From: Candidatus Thorarchaeota archaeon
Lineage (GTDB): Archaea; Asgardarchaeota; Thorarchaeia; Thorarchaeales; Thorarchaeaceae
Reading direction: 5' to 3'
DNA: 41,734 bases
Assembly (NCBI GenBank): GCA_004524595.1
Contig: SDOA01000020.1
Location: 1-41,734, forward strand
Made by a program: the position numbers and the translations under genes. Each line of letters starts with the position of its first letter. The first letter of the stretch is position 1. Shown here piece after piece: positions 8,769 to 17,416 of the stretch. The notes under the pieces were generated by a model. The model was not told the origin of the DNA and did not search any database. It saw only the letters and a list, made by a program, of their open reading frames with translations.

Positions 8769-9512
8769 TTATACATCAGGAATTTGGTGAATCAAGATAT
8801 ATTCCCTTGCAAGTGTCCCGAGCCTTTTTGCTTCATCAACTGAGAGATGTACACGATAATGAGAGTCTGGTGTTTCCCTGTGAGTCGCTTCAATGATAGC
8901 CAAATCTGCATCGTGCACAATCATCTCCGCCCCAGTGCATTCACGAGTGTCACCGGTATAAGCAATAGTGGTAGTACCAATCTGTACTCTATAACCTAAA
9001 GCAGGTTCGAAGACTTCTCCTTCTTCTGGAGATAGATTTTCTAGAGAATAATGTTCAACCTCAAAGGATTTGACCTTGAAAAAGTCAGTATCAAATCCTG
9101 AACCTTGAGTTGTTTCGTGATACGATATCTTGAATGGAAGAGTATTATGATAGTACTCCCTGAATCCTTTAATAATGCCAATTGCTTCTTTGCATCCTGT
9201 AGGAATGAGGATATTGAGTGGTGTCTTCCTACGAAGCATTCTCATGAAACCGAGAAGAGTATGTAGACCACCTACATGATCGAAATGGCCATGAGATAAA
9301 GCAACAAGATCAATTTCATTAACAAAATCTGAATTCTTGGATGATAAAAGAAGATCTCGAAGAGTTCCATCACCAACATCGAGAAGCATCATTTTCCCTG
9401 TAAATTTCGATGTTAGAACGATTGTTGTTCCTACTCCTGCCGCACTATAAGGTATATTGACATGAACTTCATCATTTTCCCAGACAGCTCGATGTTTCTT
9501 TTCCGTATCCAT
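8769..9512 (-). CDS. MBL-fold metallo-hydrolase (RNase Z-like)
   Basis: Metallo-beta-lactamase fold hydrolase of 247 residues. The metal site is visible: SHGHFDHVGG gives H74, H76, D78 and H79, followed by VEHYSLENL near 150, YTGDTRECTG near 185 (the bridging Asp) and ILIHQIPDV at the C-terminus with a last His. Similar proteins hydrolyse phosphodiesters, cyclic nucleotides or arylsulfates. It has no signal peptide. The ATG at 9512 is the only reasonable start; no clear ribosome site is seen. It converges with the phosphate transporter (10 bases between stops). RNase Z itself would be longer, so a general MBL call is safer. Confidence 0.82.
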   Translation of the reverse strand: MDTEKKHRAVWENDEVHVNIPYSAAGVGTTIVLTSKFTGKMMLLDVGDGTLRDLLLSSKNSDFVNEIDLVALSHGHFDHVGGLHTLLGFMRMLRRKTPLNILIPTGCKEAIGIIKGFREYYHNTLPFKISYHETTQGSGFDTDFFKVKSFEVEHYSLENLSPEEGEVFEPALGYRVQIGTTTIAYTGDTRECTGAEMIVHDADLAIIEATHRETPDSHYRVHLSVDEAKRLGTLAREYILIHQIPDV

Positions 9513-9624
9513 TTTTATTCAATTCCCAAAGGTAGTATAATTTGCAACCGGTGCAATGACTATACTATGTATGCACATTATATGTATTAGTCAGATGACT
9601 ATGTTAGAAGTAAATCCATTTGTT

Positions 9625-9661
9625 AAAAAGAGGAAGATGGTGAGTTTATAGAACCCACCAT
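9625..9661 (-). terminator. Hairpin followed by T-run behind the 418-residue membrane protein gene
   Basis: ATGGTGAGTT (9637-9646) and AACCCACCAT (9652-9661) form a 10-bp stem with one mismatch and a 5-base loop. Read on the minus strand, the stem is followed by a T-run (complement of the A-run at 9625-9629). It lies just beyond the stop of the gene ending at 9675, where a terminator is expected. Archaeal termination needs mainly the T-run, so the hairpin may be an extra. Confidence 0.55.
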
Positions 9662-9674
9662 ATCAAATGTAGAC

Positions 9675-10931
9675 TTAATCGTATCCGAGCTTTGGAATTC
9701 TTGCAAGGAAGTTCATGAAATACCCAATGAGGACAGATACAACAAGACCAGCTGTTATACTTAGAAGTATAACGACCCAATCGGGAGTTGCACCGTAGAA
9801 CATCTGCATTAGTGACCAGTAAGCACCTGCAAGCGTCATTCCAGAGAATGCTACTTTCTTCAATGGAACTTTAACCGATTTTGTTTGCAGTGCACCCATA
9901 TCTACAAGAGCTGCAGATAGAGCACCAGCCTTGTCAGGTTTCAGTTTCAGTCGTTTTCCGAGCTGTCCAACAGTAACCTTTGATTTGGGTTTTATCACAG
10001 TCAAAGCTTTAGGCGCATATTCAGCAATATTCTCAGAGAAGTATGAGATGGCGGATTGTGAATCAATACCACATTTGCCACAACTAGTGGCGTCCTTCTG
10101 CCACTTCTTACCACATTTCGGACATAGTTTATGATCCCAAGAATTCGTCGCGGCTTGATTTACTCGTCTTATCAGCTCTTCTTTATCGATCTTATCACCC
10201 TTCTTTGGTCTTCGTCGCAACACAACTGCTCTTGGGAAAATGCCTACATCTGAACCACGTTTTGCACCTCTCATCTTACGAGCAGCTAGAATTCCTCTTT
10301 GGAACTCATCTAAGGAAAGAATTAGTGTGAAGATAGACATTGCAGCAAAGCCAACAGTGATGAGCCCGCTTACTGATAGGATTGCAGCAGCTCCGGTTTC
10401 ACCAATACGCAGAACGAAATTCTCACTCACCGTGGAATTCAGAGTTGGATGGGTAGAGTTTGAATATACAAATGTAAAGACACCAGTAATAGTACCTGAA
10501 ACGAGACCAAGTCCACCATAACCAGCCAAGGAACTGAGAGGTATTGTTGTGTTATCAAAAGCATATGTTGTATTTTCAGGGATTTCTCCGTAACCACTCA
10601 AATCTTTAACTTGGTTCACGATAGGGACATATAGATATGACATGGTAAATATGTACGATTGGATGGTCAAGTTAGTACCTGTATAAATCTGAAGAGAAAG
10701 AGAGAGATCTGTTGTCAAATTAACAGGAATAGGATTTGCAGAATTCGACTCTTTAGCATTCACTCCATTTACTACAAGTAGAAAAGACAAGTTCGAATCC
10801 CCACTCCAACCGACTGGGGGAGCAGCCTGTACTGATACAAAAGTTGTAGACCACAATAAACATGTGATAGCAAAGAAAAAGAGGAAGTGTGGTAGCGTTC
10901 TTCGCAATTTTATCGTCCTCCTGATGAACAC
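9675..10931 (-). CDS. Membrane protein with signal peptide, extracellular domain, zinc ribbon and C-terminal membrane pair
   Basis: No function recognised. In order: a basic N-terminus and hydrophobic signal (residues about 1-36, ending SVQAAPPV); a beta-rich Ser/Thr/Asn-rich outside domain with many N-x-S/T sites to about 180; a membrane segment about 182-205; a basic cytosolic part with a four-Cys zinc ribbon CPKCGKKWQKDATSCGKCG near 268-286; a short helix-turn-helix-like stretch VTVGQLGKRLKLKPDKAG; and two closing membrane segments. The layout could couple an outside sensor to an inside partner, but that is speculation. It is the first of two minus-strand genes with membrane segments. A terminator-like hairpin follows it. 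Confidence 0.72.
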   Translation of the reverse strand: MFIRRTIKLRRTLPHFLFFFAITCLLWSTTFVSVQAAPPVGWSGDSNLSFLLVVNGVNAKESNSANPIPVNLTTDLSLSLQIYTGTNLTIQSYIFTMSYLYVPIVNQVKDLSGYGEIPENTTYAFDNTTIPLSSLAGYGGLGLVSGTITGVFTFVYSNSTHPTLNSTVSENFVLRIGETGAAAILSVSGLITVGFAAMSIFTLILSLDEFQRGILAARKMRGAKRGSDVGIFPRAVVLRRRPKKGDKIDKEELIRRVNQAATNSWDHKLCPKCGKKWQKDATSCGKCGIDSQSAISYFSENIAEYAPKALTVIKPKSKVTVGQLGKRLKLKPDKAGALSAALVDMGALQTKSVKVPLKKVAFSGMTLAGAYWSLMQMFYGATPDWVVILLSITAGLVVSVLIGYFMNFLARIPKLGYD

Positions 10932-11013
10932 AGTTAGGAAGACTTCTCTGAATAGTTGCCTTTAAGGCTTATTGAGAGATTATTCCACCATCTTAATAGA
11001 TATCAATCAACGG

Positions 11014-11385
11014 TCAACCTTTATTGCCTAAAGCCTCTTCAATTTGACGATCAAACTCTTCATCATCATCATCTGGTTCGTAGATGATATGAGATTTTTG
11101 TGATGATTGTGCATAAGGAGACCAATTAAGAATTATACCCAAGCCAAATCCACCTAGTACAGAAAGAACAATGAACAACATTTCAAGTGAATCGAGCATT
11201 GTAAGATAGACACTAAATAGAAGAGAGAGAATGATACCTCCAACTGTAGCGATAAATGAGCCCAGGAGAATTCTGTATACTGAATTGAGTGTATCTATAT
11301 CTCCCAAGATATAACCAATAAATAAACCAAGGATAAATCCAGGTATTCCTAGAAATGCTAAGTTCAGAGATGGAGCTGTTTGCAA
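11014..11385 (-). CDS. Small membrane protein, four predicted segments
   Basis: 123 residues with hydrophobic segments at about 5-27, 38-60, 66-90 and near 92. The short cytosolic tail is strongly acidic (YEPDDDDEEFDRQIEEALG). Glycine-rich first segment (GIPGFILGLFIGYILG). No family recognised. It lies 82 bases upstream of the zinc-ribbon membrane protein on the same strand, so the two may be co-transcribed. Good coding look, but function unknown. Confidence 0.65.
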   Translation of the reverse strand: MQTAPSLNLAFLGIPGFILGLFIGYILGDIDTLNSVYRILLGSFIATVGGIILSLLFSVYLTMLDSLEMLFIVLSVLGGFGLGIILNWSPYAQSSQKSHIIYEPDDDDEEFDRQIEEALGNKG

Positions 11386-11476
11386 TTCTATTTCTCCTAT
11401 ATATTACCCATCAAACAATTATCATTAACTTTTTCGAGTTAGGTTAATGTATTTTATGAGGTAAACTTAGTTTTCA

Positions 11477-12019
11477 TTACCACGCATTCCAATGGACTAT
11501 TTCAGAGAGTTCCTTTCGAGTTCGGGGTTTCTTCTCTTTCTCTCGTGTAGCTTCATCAAGTGTTTCAAGATCTGCCTCATATCCAAAGAACACTACAGTC
11601 ATTATTCGATACTCATCAGGGATGCCTGTCATTTTCTTTAGACCTGCTTCATCCCATCCTGCAGTTGGATGCCCCATTAGTCCAAGATGAACTGCTTGTA
11701 ATAACATGTTTTCTACTGCTAATCCAACATCCATTGCGAAATAGGGTAGACCATGTGCAGGGCAACCACCGTCCTCTCTAGCAGCTACAAGAATCATCAC
11801 TGGAGCTGCCTTTGCATAAGCATTCCCTCGCGATAAGTACTCATGAGCCTTTTCTAAGACTTCTCTTTCACGAAGCACTACAAAGTTCCAAGCCTGTGTA
11901 TTTGAACAAGACGGAGCCCATCTTCCTGCCTCAAGGATTGAGGTTAGCATCTCATCTGAGATAGGTTCGTTCGTAAATGCTCTTCCACTTCTCCGTTTTA
12001 GTATTTCCTCCAAAATCAA
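11477..12019 (-). CDS. Nitroreductase family FMN oxidoreductase
   Basis: Flavin-dependent NAD(P)H oxidoreductase of 180 residues. The N-terminus has RRSGRAFTNEPIS, matching the R-x-S-x-R FMN phosphate motif of the family, then APSCSNTQAWNFVV (substrate and FMN contact). The middle has DVGLAVENMLLQAVHLGLMGHPTAGWDE, the family's central helix, though split here for length limits into GLAVENMLLQA and GLMGHPTAGW. Length fits small archaeal nitroreductases. Substrate is open: nitro compounds, quinones or a dehalogenation-type reaction. A 54-residue zinc-ribbon gene lies 23 bases upstream on the same strand and may share its transcript. Confidence 0.85.
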   Translation of the reverse strand: MILEEILKRRSGRAFTNEPISDEMLTSILEAGRWAPSCSNTQAWNFVVLREREVLEKAHEYLSRGNAYAKAAPVMILVAAREDGGCPAHGLPYFAMDVGLAVENMLLQAVHLGLMGHPTAGWDEAGLKKMTGIPDEYRIMTVVFFGYEADLETLDEATREKEKKPRTRKELSEIVHWNAW

Positions 12020-12042
12020 AATATATTCCCCACAATTTACTT

Positions 12043-12207
12043 CTATTTCAGTTCCATTACAGAACCACAGTGTTCAGGAACATCCTGATGCCCACATGCG
12101 GCACCCATCCAGCAGACTAATTGGTCACCTTCAATGTGCATCTCTCTTCCACAGTGTACAGGTACAGATACTTGTGCGCCACATTTCTTACATACAAAAT
12201 TATTCAT
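12043..12207 (-). CDS. Small zinc-ribbon protein (54 residues)
   Basis: A compact protein with three Cys/His knots: FVCKKCGAQ, VHCGREMH and a C-terminal set WMGAACGHQDVPEHCGS. The pattern suggests one or two bound zinc ions. ATG at 12207 is preceded by GTGAGGA at about 8 bases, a good ribosome site, and the frame ends in TAG at 12043-12045. Similar tiny zinc proteins are common in archaea and mostly have no known role. Its tight spacing (23 bases) to the nitroreductase start suggests one operon. Confidence 0.75.
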   Translation of the reverse strand: MNNFVCKKCGAQVSVPVHCGREMHIEGDQLVCWMGAACGHQDVPEHCGSVMELK

Positions 12208-12332
12208 ACTTATTCCTCACAATGATTGTTTTGTCCAGAATCGTTTTTGACTCTCAAAGGCCGAAACGACTCAATGTATAATATTAACTATTGTTAGTAT
12301 ATGAAACTTTGGGTTTTGCTAAATCTGCAAGA

Positions 12333-13592
12333 CTATTTCGGATAGTGTTTCCGCGGATCTTCGCTATAGACTTTCTCTGTAGTCTTGTGTGCACCGGGTG
12401 TATCAAGTTCAATATCTCTTTTCAATGATCGATCTTCTGAAAGTATTTCCCTGAATATCTCATTTTGAACTATTAACCGTTGAACTTCATTGCTGCCTGT
12501 CCATATTGTAGCAAGTCGTGCATCTCTATACAAACGTTCTAAGGGATAGACATCTGTATATCCTATTCCACCCAGAATTTGCATTGCTTCATGTACAGCA
12601 ACGAAGCCAGCCTCCGTGGCAAAGGTCTTAGCTTGTGATACTTCTTTTCGACACCATTCGCCAGTATCAGCCTTTTTAGCGGCTCGAAATACAAGACCTC
12701 GTGCAGCATCAAGCTGAGTAACGCAATCTGCAACTTTGAAGCTTATAGCCTCGTAGCGCTTGATTGGTTGGCCAAAAGCTTCTCTCTTATCTGCGTAGCG
12801 TACAGCAATCTCTATTGCCGCCCGACCCATACCAATTGGTCCTGCAGCAGAGGTTAGGCGTTCTGGGACCATCATGGCATTAAATACTGCATTTCCATCA
12901 TCGAGATCGCCTACAAGATGTGTTTCAGGAACTTCAACATTTTTCATTACAATACGAGCCGCACCCATACCTCGACAGCCCATGAGCTCATATTCTTCCT
13001 CGACTTTCACGCCCATATCTCGATCGACTATAAAAGCACTAAGGGATTGATGCGGTTTTGCTTCGAAATTGGTCTTTGCATAGATGAGGAAATAATCAGC
13101 ACCGACCCCACCAGCAACGAATCGCTTCTCTCCATTGAGTATATATGAGTCACCTCTCTTAATTGCTGTAGTATTGGTACCAAAGAAATCTGATCCGCCT
13201 CTTGGTTCAGTAAGCCCTTCGCCACATATCTTCTTCCCTTGTAATGTTGGATGGAGATATTCCTTTTTCTGAAACTCGGACCCATACTTGTTGATACCTT
13301 CACCAATAATACTTGGTAGGGAATACGCACAGCCAAGTGCTATTCCAAGCACCCCTATCTCTTCAATAGCAAGCATTTCTGAAACCCAGCCTAGACCACG
13401 GCCGCCGTATTCTATTGGAAACCGTAGGCCAAGGAGATTGTCTTTTGCTGCAGCCTTAATGAAATCGTATGGATACTCTTTCTGCTTACTATCCATTGCT
13501 AAGATTAGTTCTCGGTCCACTTTCTCACGTACAAAAGTTCGGACCTCATCTCGCAATTGCTTCTCATCTTCACTAATGATCTCGTCAAACAA
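12333..13592 (-). CDS. Acyl-CoA dehydrogenase with relocated catalytic base
   Basis: FAD enzyme that introduces the alpha-beta double bond in an acyl-CoA. Family marks: GLTEPRGGSD near 126-134 (flavin contact), KREAFGQPIKRYEAI near 269-283, and GGIGYTDVYPLERLYRDAR near 341-359. The usual catalytic Glu of the IYEGT motif is replaced by Thr365 (IWTGSNEVQ), while Glu244 (VPERL) stands where medium-chain enzymes have Thr255. That is the arrangement of long-chain and isovaleryl-CoA dehydrogenases, so activity is likely kept. Start TTG at 13592 is chosen because GTGAGGT precedes it. The ferredoxin gene lies 21 bases upstream in the same operon. The acyl chain used cannot be read from sequence. Confidence 0.9.
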   Translation of the reverse strand: MFDEIISEDEKQLRDEVRTFVREKVDRELILAMDSKQKEYPYDFIKAAAKDNLLGLRFPIEYGGRGLGWVSEMLAIEEIGVLGIALGCAYSLPSIIGEGINKYGSEFQKKEYLHPTLQGKKICGEGLTEPRGGSDFFGTNTTAIKRGDSYILNGEKRFVAGGVGADYFLIYAKTNFEAKPHQSLSAFIVDRDMGVKVEEEYELMGCRGMGAARIVMKNVEVPETHLVGDLDDGNAVFNAMMVPERLTSAAGPIGMGRAAIEIAVRYADKREAFGQPIKRYEAISFKVADCVTQLDAARGLVFRAAKKADTGEWCRKEVSQAKTFATEAGFVAVHEAMQILGGIGYTDVYPLERLYRDARLATIWTGSNEVQRLIVQNEIFREILSEDRSLKRDIELDTPGAHKTTEKVYSEDPRKHYPK

Positions 13593-13613
13593 AATCTAAA
13601 CCTCACAGGTAGA

Positions 13614-13961
13614 TTAGTATGAACCCTCCAATAAAGACTTGAGGGTATTCTCAGAACCACCCTCTCTCTCTATGCAAATTGCTTCAACAGGGCATACTAA
13701 TTCGCAAGCCAAACAGCGAATACAATCAGTATCGTTTATTGGATCCACTACATGATGATTTCTATCAGAAGTCCAAGGGGCAAAGACTTGCGTTGGACAG
13801 ACAGTGATGCATTTCTCACATCCAGAACAAAGGTAGAAGTCTACTCCCACAATCTCTCCGTGAATCTCAGTTTCTGTGTCTTTTGGCAACTGCCTAACTG
13901 GATGGCCTTCATGGTCACTTACTTTTATCCAAGTTTCTCTGAAGTTCTTGTCGATTGGCAC
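13614..13961 (-). CDS. Ferredoxin-type 2[4Fe-4S] protein
   Basis: 115 residues with two cluster motifs: CSGCEKCITVCP near residue 42-53 and CIRCLACELVCP near 80-91. Each has C-x2-C-x2-C-x3-C, so two 4Fe-4S clusters are expected. The N-terminal 40 residues form an extra domain without cysteines; the C-terminus ends GSY. The start is GTG at 13961, with no obvious ribosome site. It is the first gene of the acyl-CoA dehydrogenase pair, so it probably takes electrons from that enzyme or a related flavoprotein, in place of the usual ETF route. That role is inferred from the gene pair alone. Confidence 0.85.
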   Translation of the reverse strand: MPIDKNFRETWIKVSDHEGHPVRQLPKDTETEIHGEIVGVDFYLCSGCEKCITVCPTQVFAPWTSDRNHHVVDPINDTDCIRCLACELVCPVEAICIEREGGSENTLKSLLEGSY

Positions 13962-14050
13962 AAGGTATTTAGTACCAAAGTTCCTTTTAGAGAGTTTGGA
14001 AACTTGACTTATGCAAATAGTATCAGAGGACTAATACTGATTTTAACGCT

Positions 14051-16318
14051 TCACCGACGCTTTCTAATGATGAATATTACTAGTACAATGCCAGCTAATA
14101 CAACAATGGAAATATGTAAAATTGTTGTGAATGACAATTGTACTGAGGTTGTTGTGGTTGTCGTAGTTGTTATTGTACTAGTGGAATAAGAGCTTTCAAT
14201 AGTAATTGTAATTGATTGTAGTGAGAATCTACCTGCCCAATCATATACAATGACATCAACAGTATATGACCCAGAGGGCAAACCAGTGATTTGATAGCTT
14301 ATGACCGGTGCATCTACTCTATCAAGGAGAATGCCATCAAGATAAATCTCGGAATAATGATAGCCAGAGCCTGTATCAGCTACTGTCCAGTCTAGAAAGA
14401 CTGTACCAATGATAATTGCTCCAGCTAATGGTTCGATGATTAATAAATCGGGATCTGTCAGGTCAATATGGAATGTTATCTGTTGAGTAGCACTATTCTG
14501 GAGCAAATCAAAAGATGTTACATTCAGAATATGATCACCTTCAGATAAACCTGTAAGAGTGCATTCGCGTAAAGATCCATTATGGACAACATTTGTTGAA
14601 GTATCAACCCAGACAAGTGATCGAACATATCCGCTGAAGTAATCATGCGATGACCAAGTTGCCTTGATTGTATTAGTGCTGTAATATCCATCCAACAGGG
14701 GATGCAATATGTTCAAACTCGGGCCAGAAGCATCAATACTAATTGTATAATGGGCTGGATTCGAACCTATATTGCCTTCAGAATCAACTGCTACAACATG
14801 AAAATACCATATGCCAGAAGCTAAATCTTCATCAATTTCTAATCCAGTGACTGTCGTGTATATACCATTCAGTTTAGTCGGTACTGTATTCGGATATTGA
14901 TTAAGAATATAATAGTAGCCTACTATACTATTAACATCAGCTGGTTCTGTCCAGTTGATTTGTGGTCTTTGATTGGAATACCAAGTTCCTTGATCAGGAT
15001 GGGTGTTTGAATGAATTGAGGGAATAAGAACTGTACAATCATAGTAGATAGTAAGAAGTGGGTCTCCTACAATATTCATTCCATAATACCATGGAAGATA
15101 TTCATCCCCAGCAGTACTTGATGACGTTAACGAATTTGAGAACCAATCAGATAGACTCTGTCCTAGAGTATTATTTTGTCCGAGCGGCCCATAAAATTCG
15201 TCACAATCCATCATACTACCGGTCTTGCTGCTACCTATCGATGCCAGACTATAGGTGCCACTAAAAGTATAGGTCACACCAAGATTATTTGTTGTGGTCC
15301 ATTTTGCCCCAGAACAACAAAATAGATTGTAAAAATTGAATGAGGGGGGAGCATTATGAATTTGGCTAGATGATACTGATCCCTCCCCCGAACCTCTAGG
15401 CCCAAAATAGTGAGCTGTTGGCGAACTATGAGCACAGAGATGCCCCCACTGATAATTTTGGAGAATTCTGTTTGTTAACCAGTCTGTTGCATTAGTGTAA
15501 GTTGTAGGAGTTTGGACAAGAGTATGAGTACTGTAGGCAAATGCCCCATCACTAGCCCAACGAGAACCCCAGTATCCAGCCCAGTCGTTATCAATATAGA
15601 ATAAACCGCGACGGTCTCTTGTCACCCCTCCAGTCCGATAATCATGCACTCTTGATAGATAGGTATTGATATTGTTTGTGACAGAATCCCAACTTAGGCA
15701 TGTTGGATCAATCCTCCCAACAAATATCTCTGGATAGATATCAGTCCCAGTAGTAGCATAATGGGTATCATAAATTCCATCAATAGGAGATGTATCACTC
15801 CATGTACCGTCAAGGTCCATTAGAAACAAATCACAGATGAAGGTCTCTGCAGAAAAACTAGTAGTTGCATCATGATGAAATTCAGCGTATGGAAGTCTTC
15901 CGATTAGGACCGCACCAACGAGACCACTGGAATCAAACCATTCAGAAAGGTTTCCTTTCAATTCTTCGGCTGTATTTACAGGCTGCGTATAGAGAATTGT
16001 ATTGTATCCCGAATCATTGAGATCCTGCCGATATTGATTAACTGCGCTCACAATGCCAGAATAGATAGAATTCTGCACAATAATGGCTATAGTGTCAGTG
16101 TACTGAGGAGCAACACTAAAAGAGTCAGTTACTATATTAGTGTCTGAAATACTTGGTGTATCGGTCTTTTGCATACTAGGTATTGTTTCAGAAGAAACGG
16201 TTGGCGTATCTGCAATAATAGTGCAATGGGGAAAACATACAATAATTGGTGCAACAATCGATAGGCAAAGAGTAATGGTAATAATCCTAATCATATTAGA
16301 CAACATGGCGGAGAACAA
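14051..16318 (-). CDS. Secreted, membrane-anchored gingipain-like cysteine protease (peptidase C25)
   Basis: Large cell-surface protein of 755 residues. The N-terminus is a signal peptide (ATG at 16318, or 16294 which removes eight residues). The C25 domain follows: VGAVLIGRLPYAEF near 134-147, ICDLFLMDLDGTW near 161-173, YPEIFVGRID near 195-204, catalytic His297 in HLCAHSSPTAH, catalytic Cys at FCCSGAKW (334-335), and the closing MNIVGDPLLTIYY near 414-426. Next come about three Ig-like/bacterial-type beta domains (to about 700) for surface binding. The end is a Thr/Ser-rich stalk, one membrane helix and a short basic RKRR stop-transfer. It likely digests external proteins or matures other surface proteins. 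Neighbours give no extra hint. Confidence 0.85.
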   Translation of the reverse strand: MFSAMLSNMIRIITITLCLSIVAPIIVCFPHCTIIADTPTVSSETIPSMQKTDTPSISDTNIVTDSFSVAPQYTDTIAIIVQNSIYSGIVSAVNQYRQDLNDSGYNTILYTQPVNTAEELKGNLSEWFDSSGLVGAVLIGRLPYAEFHHDATTSFSAETFICDLFLMDLDGTWSDTSPIDGIYDTHYATTGTDIYPEIFVGRIDPTCLSWDSVTNNINTYLSRVHDYRTGGVTRDRRGLFYIDNDWAGYWGSRWASDGAFAYSTHTLVQTPTTYTNATDWLTNRILQNYQWGHLCAHSSPTAHYFGPRGSGEGSVSSSQIHNAPPSFNFYNLFCCSGAKWTTTNNLGVTYTFSGTYSLASIGSSKTGSMMDCDEFYGPLGQNNTLGQSLSDWFSNSLTSSSTAGDEYLPWYYGMNIVGDPLLTIYYDCTVLIPSIHSNTHPDQGTWYSNQRPQINWTEPADVNSIVGYYYILNQYPNTVPTKLNGIYTTVTGLEIDEDLASGIWYFHVVAVDSEGNIGSNPAHYTISIDASGPSLNILHPLLDGYYSTNTIKATWSSHDYFSGYVRSLVWVDTSTNVVHNGSLRECTLTGLSEGDHILNVTSFDLLQNSATQQITFHIDLTDPDLLIIEPLAGAIIIGTVFLDWTVADTGSGYHYSEIYLDGILLDRVDAPVISYQITGLPSGSYTVDVIVYDWAGRFSLQSITITIESSYSTSTITTTTTTTTSVQLSFTTILHISIVVLAGIVLVIFIIRKRR

Positions 16319-16388
16319 ACTCCTTTACGAAATTACTCAATCCTGTATCAATATGAATATGTTGAGGATTAATTGGTGAGTGATAATC

Positions 16389-17273
16389 CTATTTCTTGCT
16401 AGCTTGCTCCAGTAAGTAGTCCAAGACACTCTGCCAGATTGTTCCATCATCACGCGCTTTATTCTCAAAGTTGTTAGTATTTGTCCATGTAGACAAAGCC
16501 ATTCTTGCTCTTTCTGGAAAATCACCCTCATCTATTCGATTAAGATAGCCTAGAGTCTGTAATGCCTTCTGAATTTTCACAGAGATTACACCTTCAATCT
16601 TCTTTAACTGACTTTGATTCTCGCGGCTCAATAGAGTCATATCATAAATCTTGAAAATTCGTTCCAGTTCAAGAATCGGGCAGGGGTGTTCATCTACTCG
16701 AACATCAACATATCTATCATTCCCACCTTCATATCCACCAGCTTTTCGTACAACAAGAATTGATGCAGATTGCATACCTCTACGGTCTCCTCCCGCAGCT
16801 TGTCCTGCATTAAGGGATGCGAAAAGCTTGTCAACTAGGTCTCCTTCTGTCTGTTCATAAACCTCAGCCATATTTTCGACTACATCTTGAGATACAAGAA
16901 TATTACCTTGACAGCAGAAACCATTTCCTACGATGTGACCAGCCCACTCCATGCATTCTTTTCCAGTGTGCGCAATAGCACGTCCCTTCGAGTCAACAAT
17001 CCCTACCTGACGATGTTCCCGTCCCTCATCTTCCTTTAGGAGTGTCTTCAATGTTTCTGATGCACTCTTCCCAGATTCTAGAAGTTCAAGACCTCTTGGA
17101 CCATAAGAAACATTGGCCCAAGCCTGTGTGGCTACAGCTCCAATCTCAGCTTTAGCCCAAGGTACAACAGAACCAACTGCAGGAAACTTAGATTGAACAA
17201 TGATTCCAAAATCTCCATTGGTGATGTCCCTTGCTGCGACAGAAAAGGTTGATGGATAACTGGTTAATTTCAT
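16389..17273 (-). CDS. DUF1028 family Ntn-hydrolase-like protein
   Basis: About 294 residues. The N-terminus STFSVAARD with a following GVVVQSKF-like stretch (FGIIVQSKFPAVGSVVPWA) and AVATQAWANVSYGPRGLELL is characteristic of DUF1028, which has an Ntn-hydrolase-like fold. Further family marks are RQVGIVDSKGRAIAHTG and AGQAAGGDRRGMQSASILVV. The C-terminal 70 residues (VSVKIQKALQTLGYLNR) resemble the peptidoglycan-binding-like helical add-on often found in this family. Start ATG at 17273 is preferred over GTG at 17297 because AGAGGA lies about 10 bases ahead of it. Reaction unknown; amide hydrolysis would be the guess. Single-gene unit behind the gingipain gene's promoter side. Confidence 0.85.
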   Translation of the reverse strand: MKLTSYPSTFSVAARDITNGDFGIIVQSKFPAVGSVVPWAKAEIGAVATQAWANVSYGPRGLELLESGKSASETLKTLLKEDEGREHRQVGIVDSKGRAIAHTGKECMEWAGHIVGNGFCCQGNILVSQDVVENMAEVYEQTEGDLVDKLFASLNAGQAAGGDRRGMQSASILVVRKAGGYEGGNDRYVDVRVDEHPCPILELERIFKIYDMTLLSRENQSQLKKIEGVISVKIQKALQTLGYLNRIDEGDFPERARMALSTWTNTNNFENKARDDGTIWQSVLDYLLEQASKK

Positions 17274-17416
17274 TATTCTTATTCCTCTTGAAATCACAGG
17301 TTGTTGAAGTATGAGTCCAACTATTTAGAGAAACCGATTAACGGAGAATGTAGGTAAATATTCAGGATGTGAAACCGATTCTTTTTAGGGAAGTATTCTT
17401 TTAACGGCATTAGCAC

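Noticed and set aside
10785..10815. GTTCGAATCCCC resembling a tRNA T-arm
   Set aside because: Inside the 418-residue membrane protein's coding frame; no cloverleaf can be drawn upstream.
14751..14780. GGATTCGAACC-like sequence resembling a tRNA T-arm on the minus strand
   Set aside because: It lies inside the gingipain-like coding frame, with no acceptor or anticodon stems around it.
16337..16531. Minus-strand 64-codon frame overlapping the DUF1028 gene end
   Set aside because: It is an out-of-frame shadow of the DUF1028 coding sequence, which has clear family motifs.
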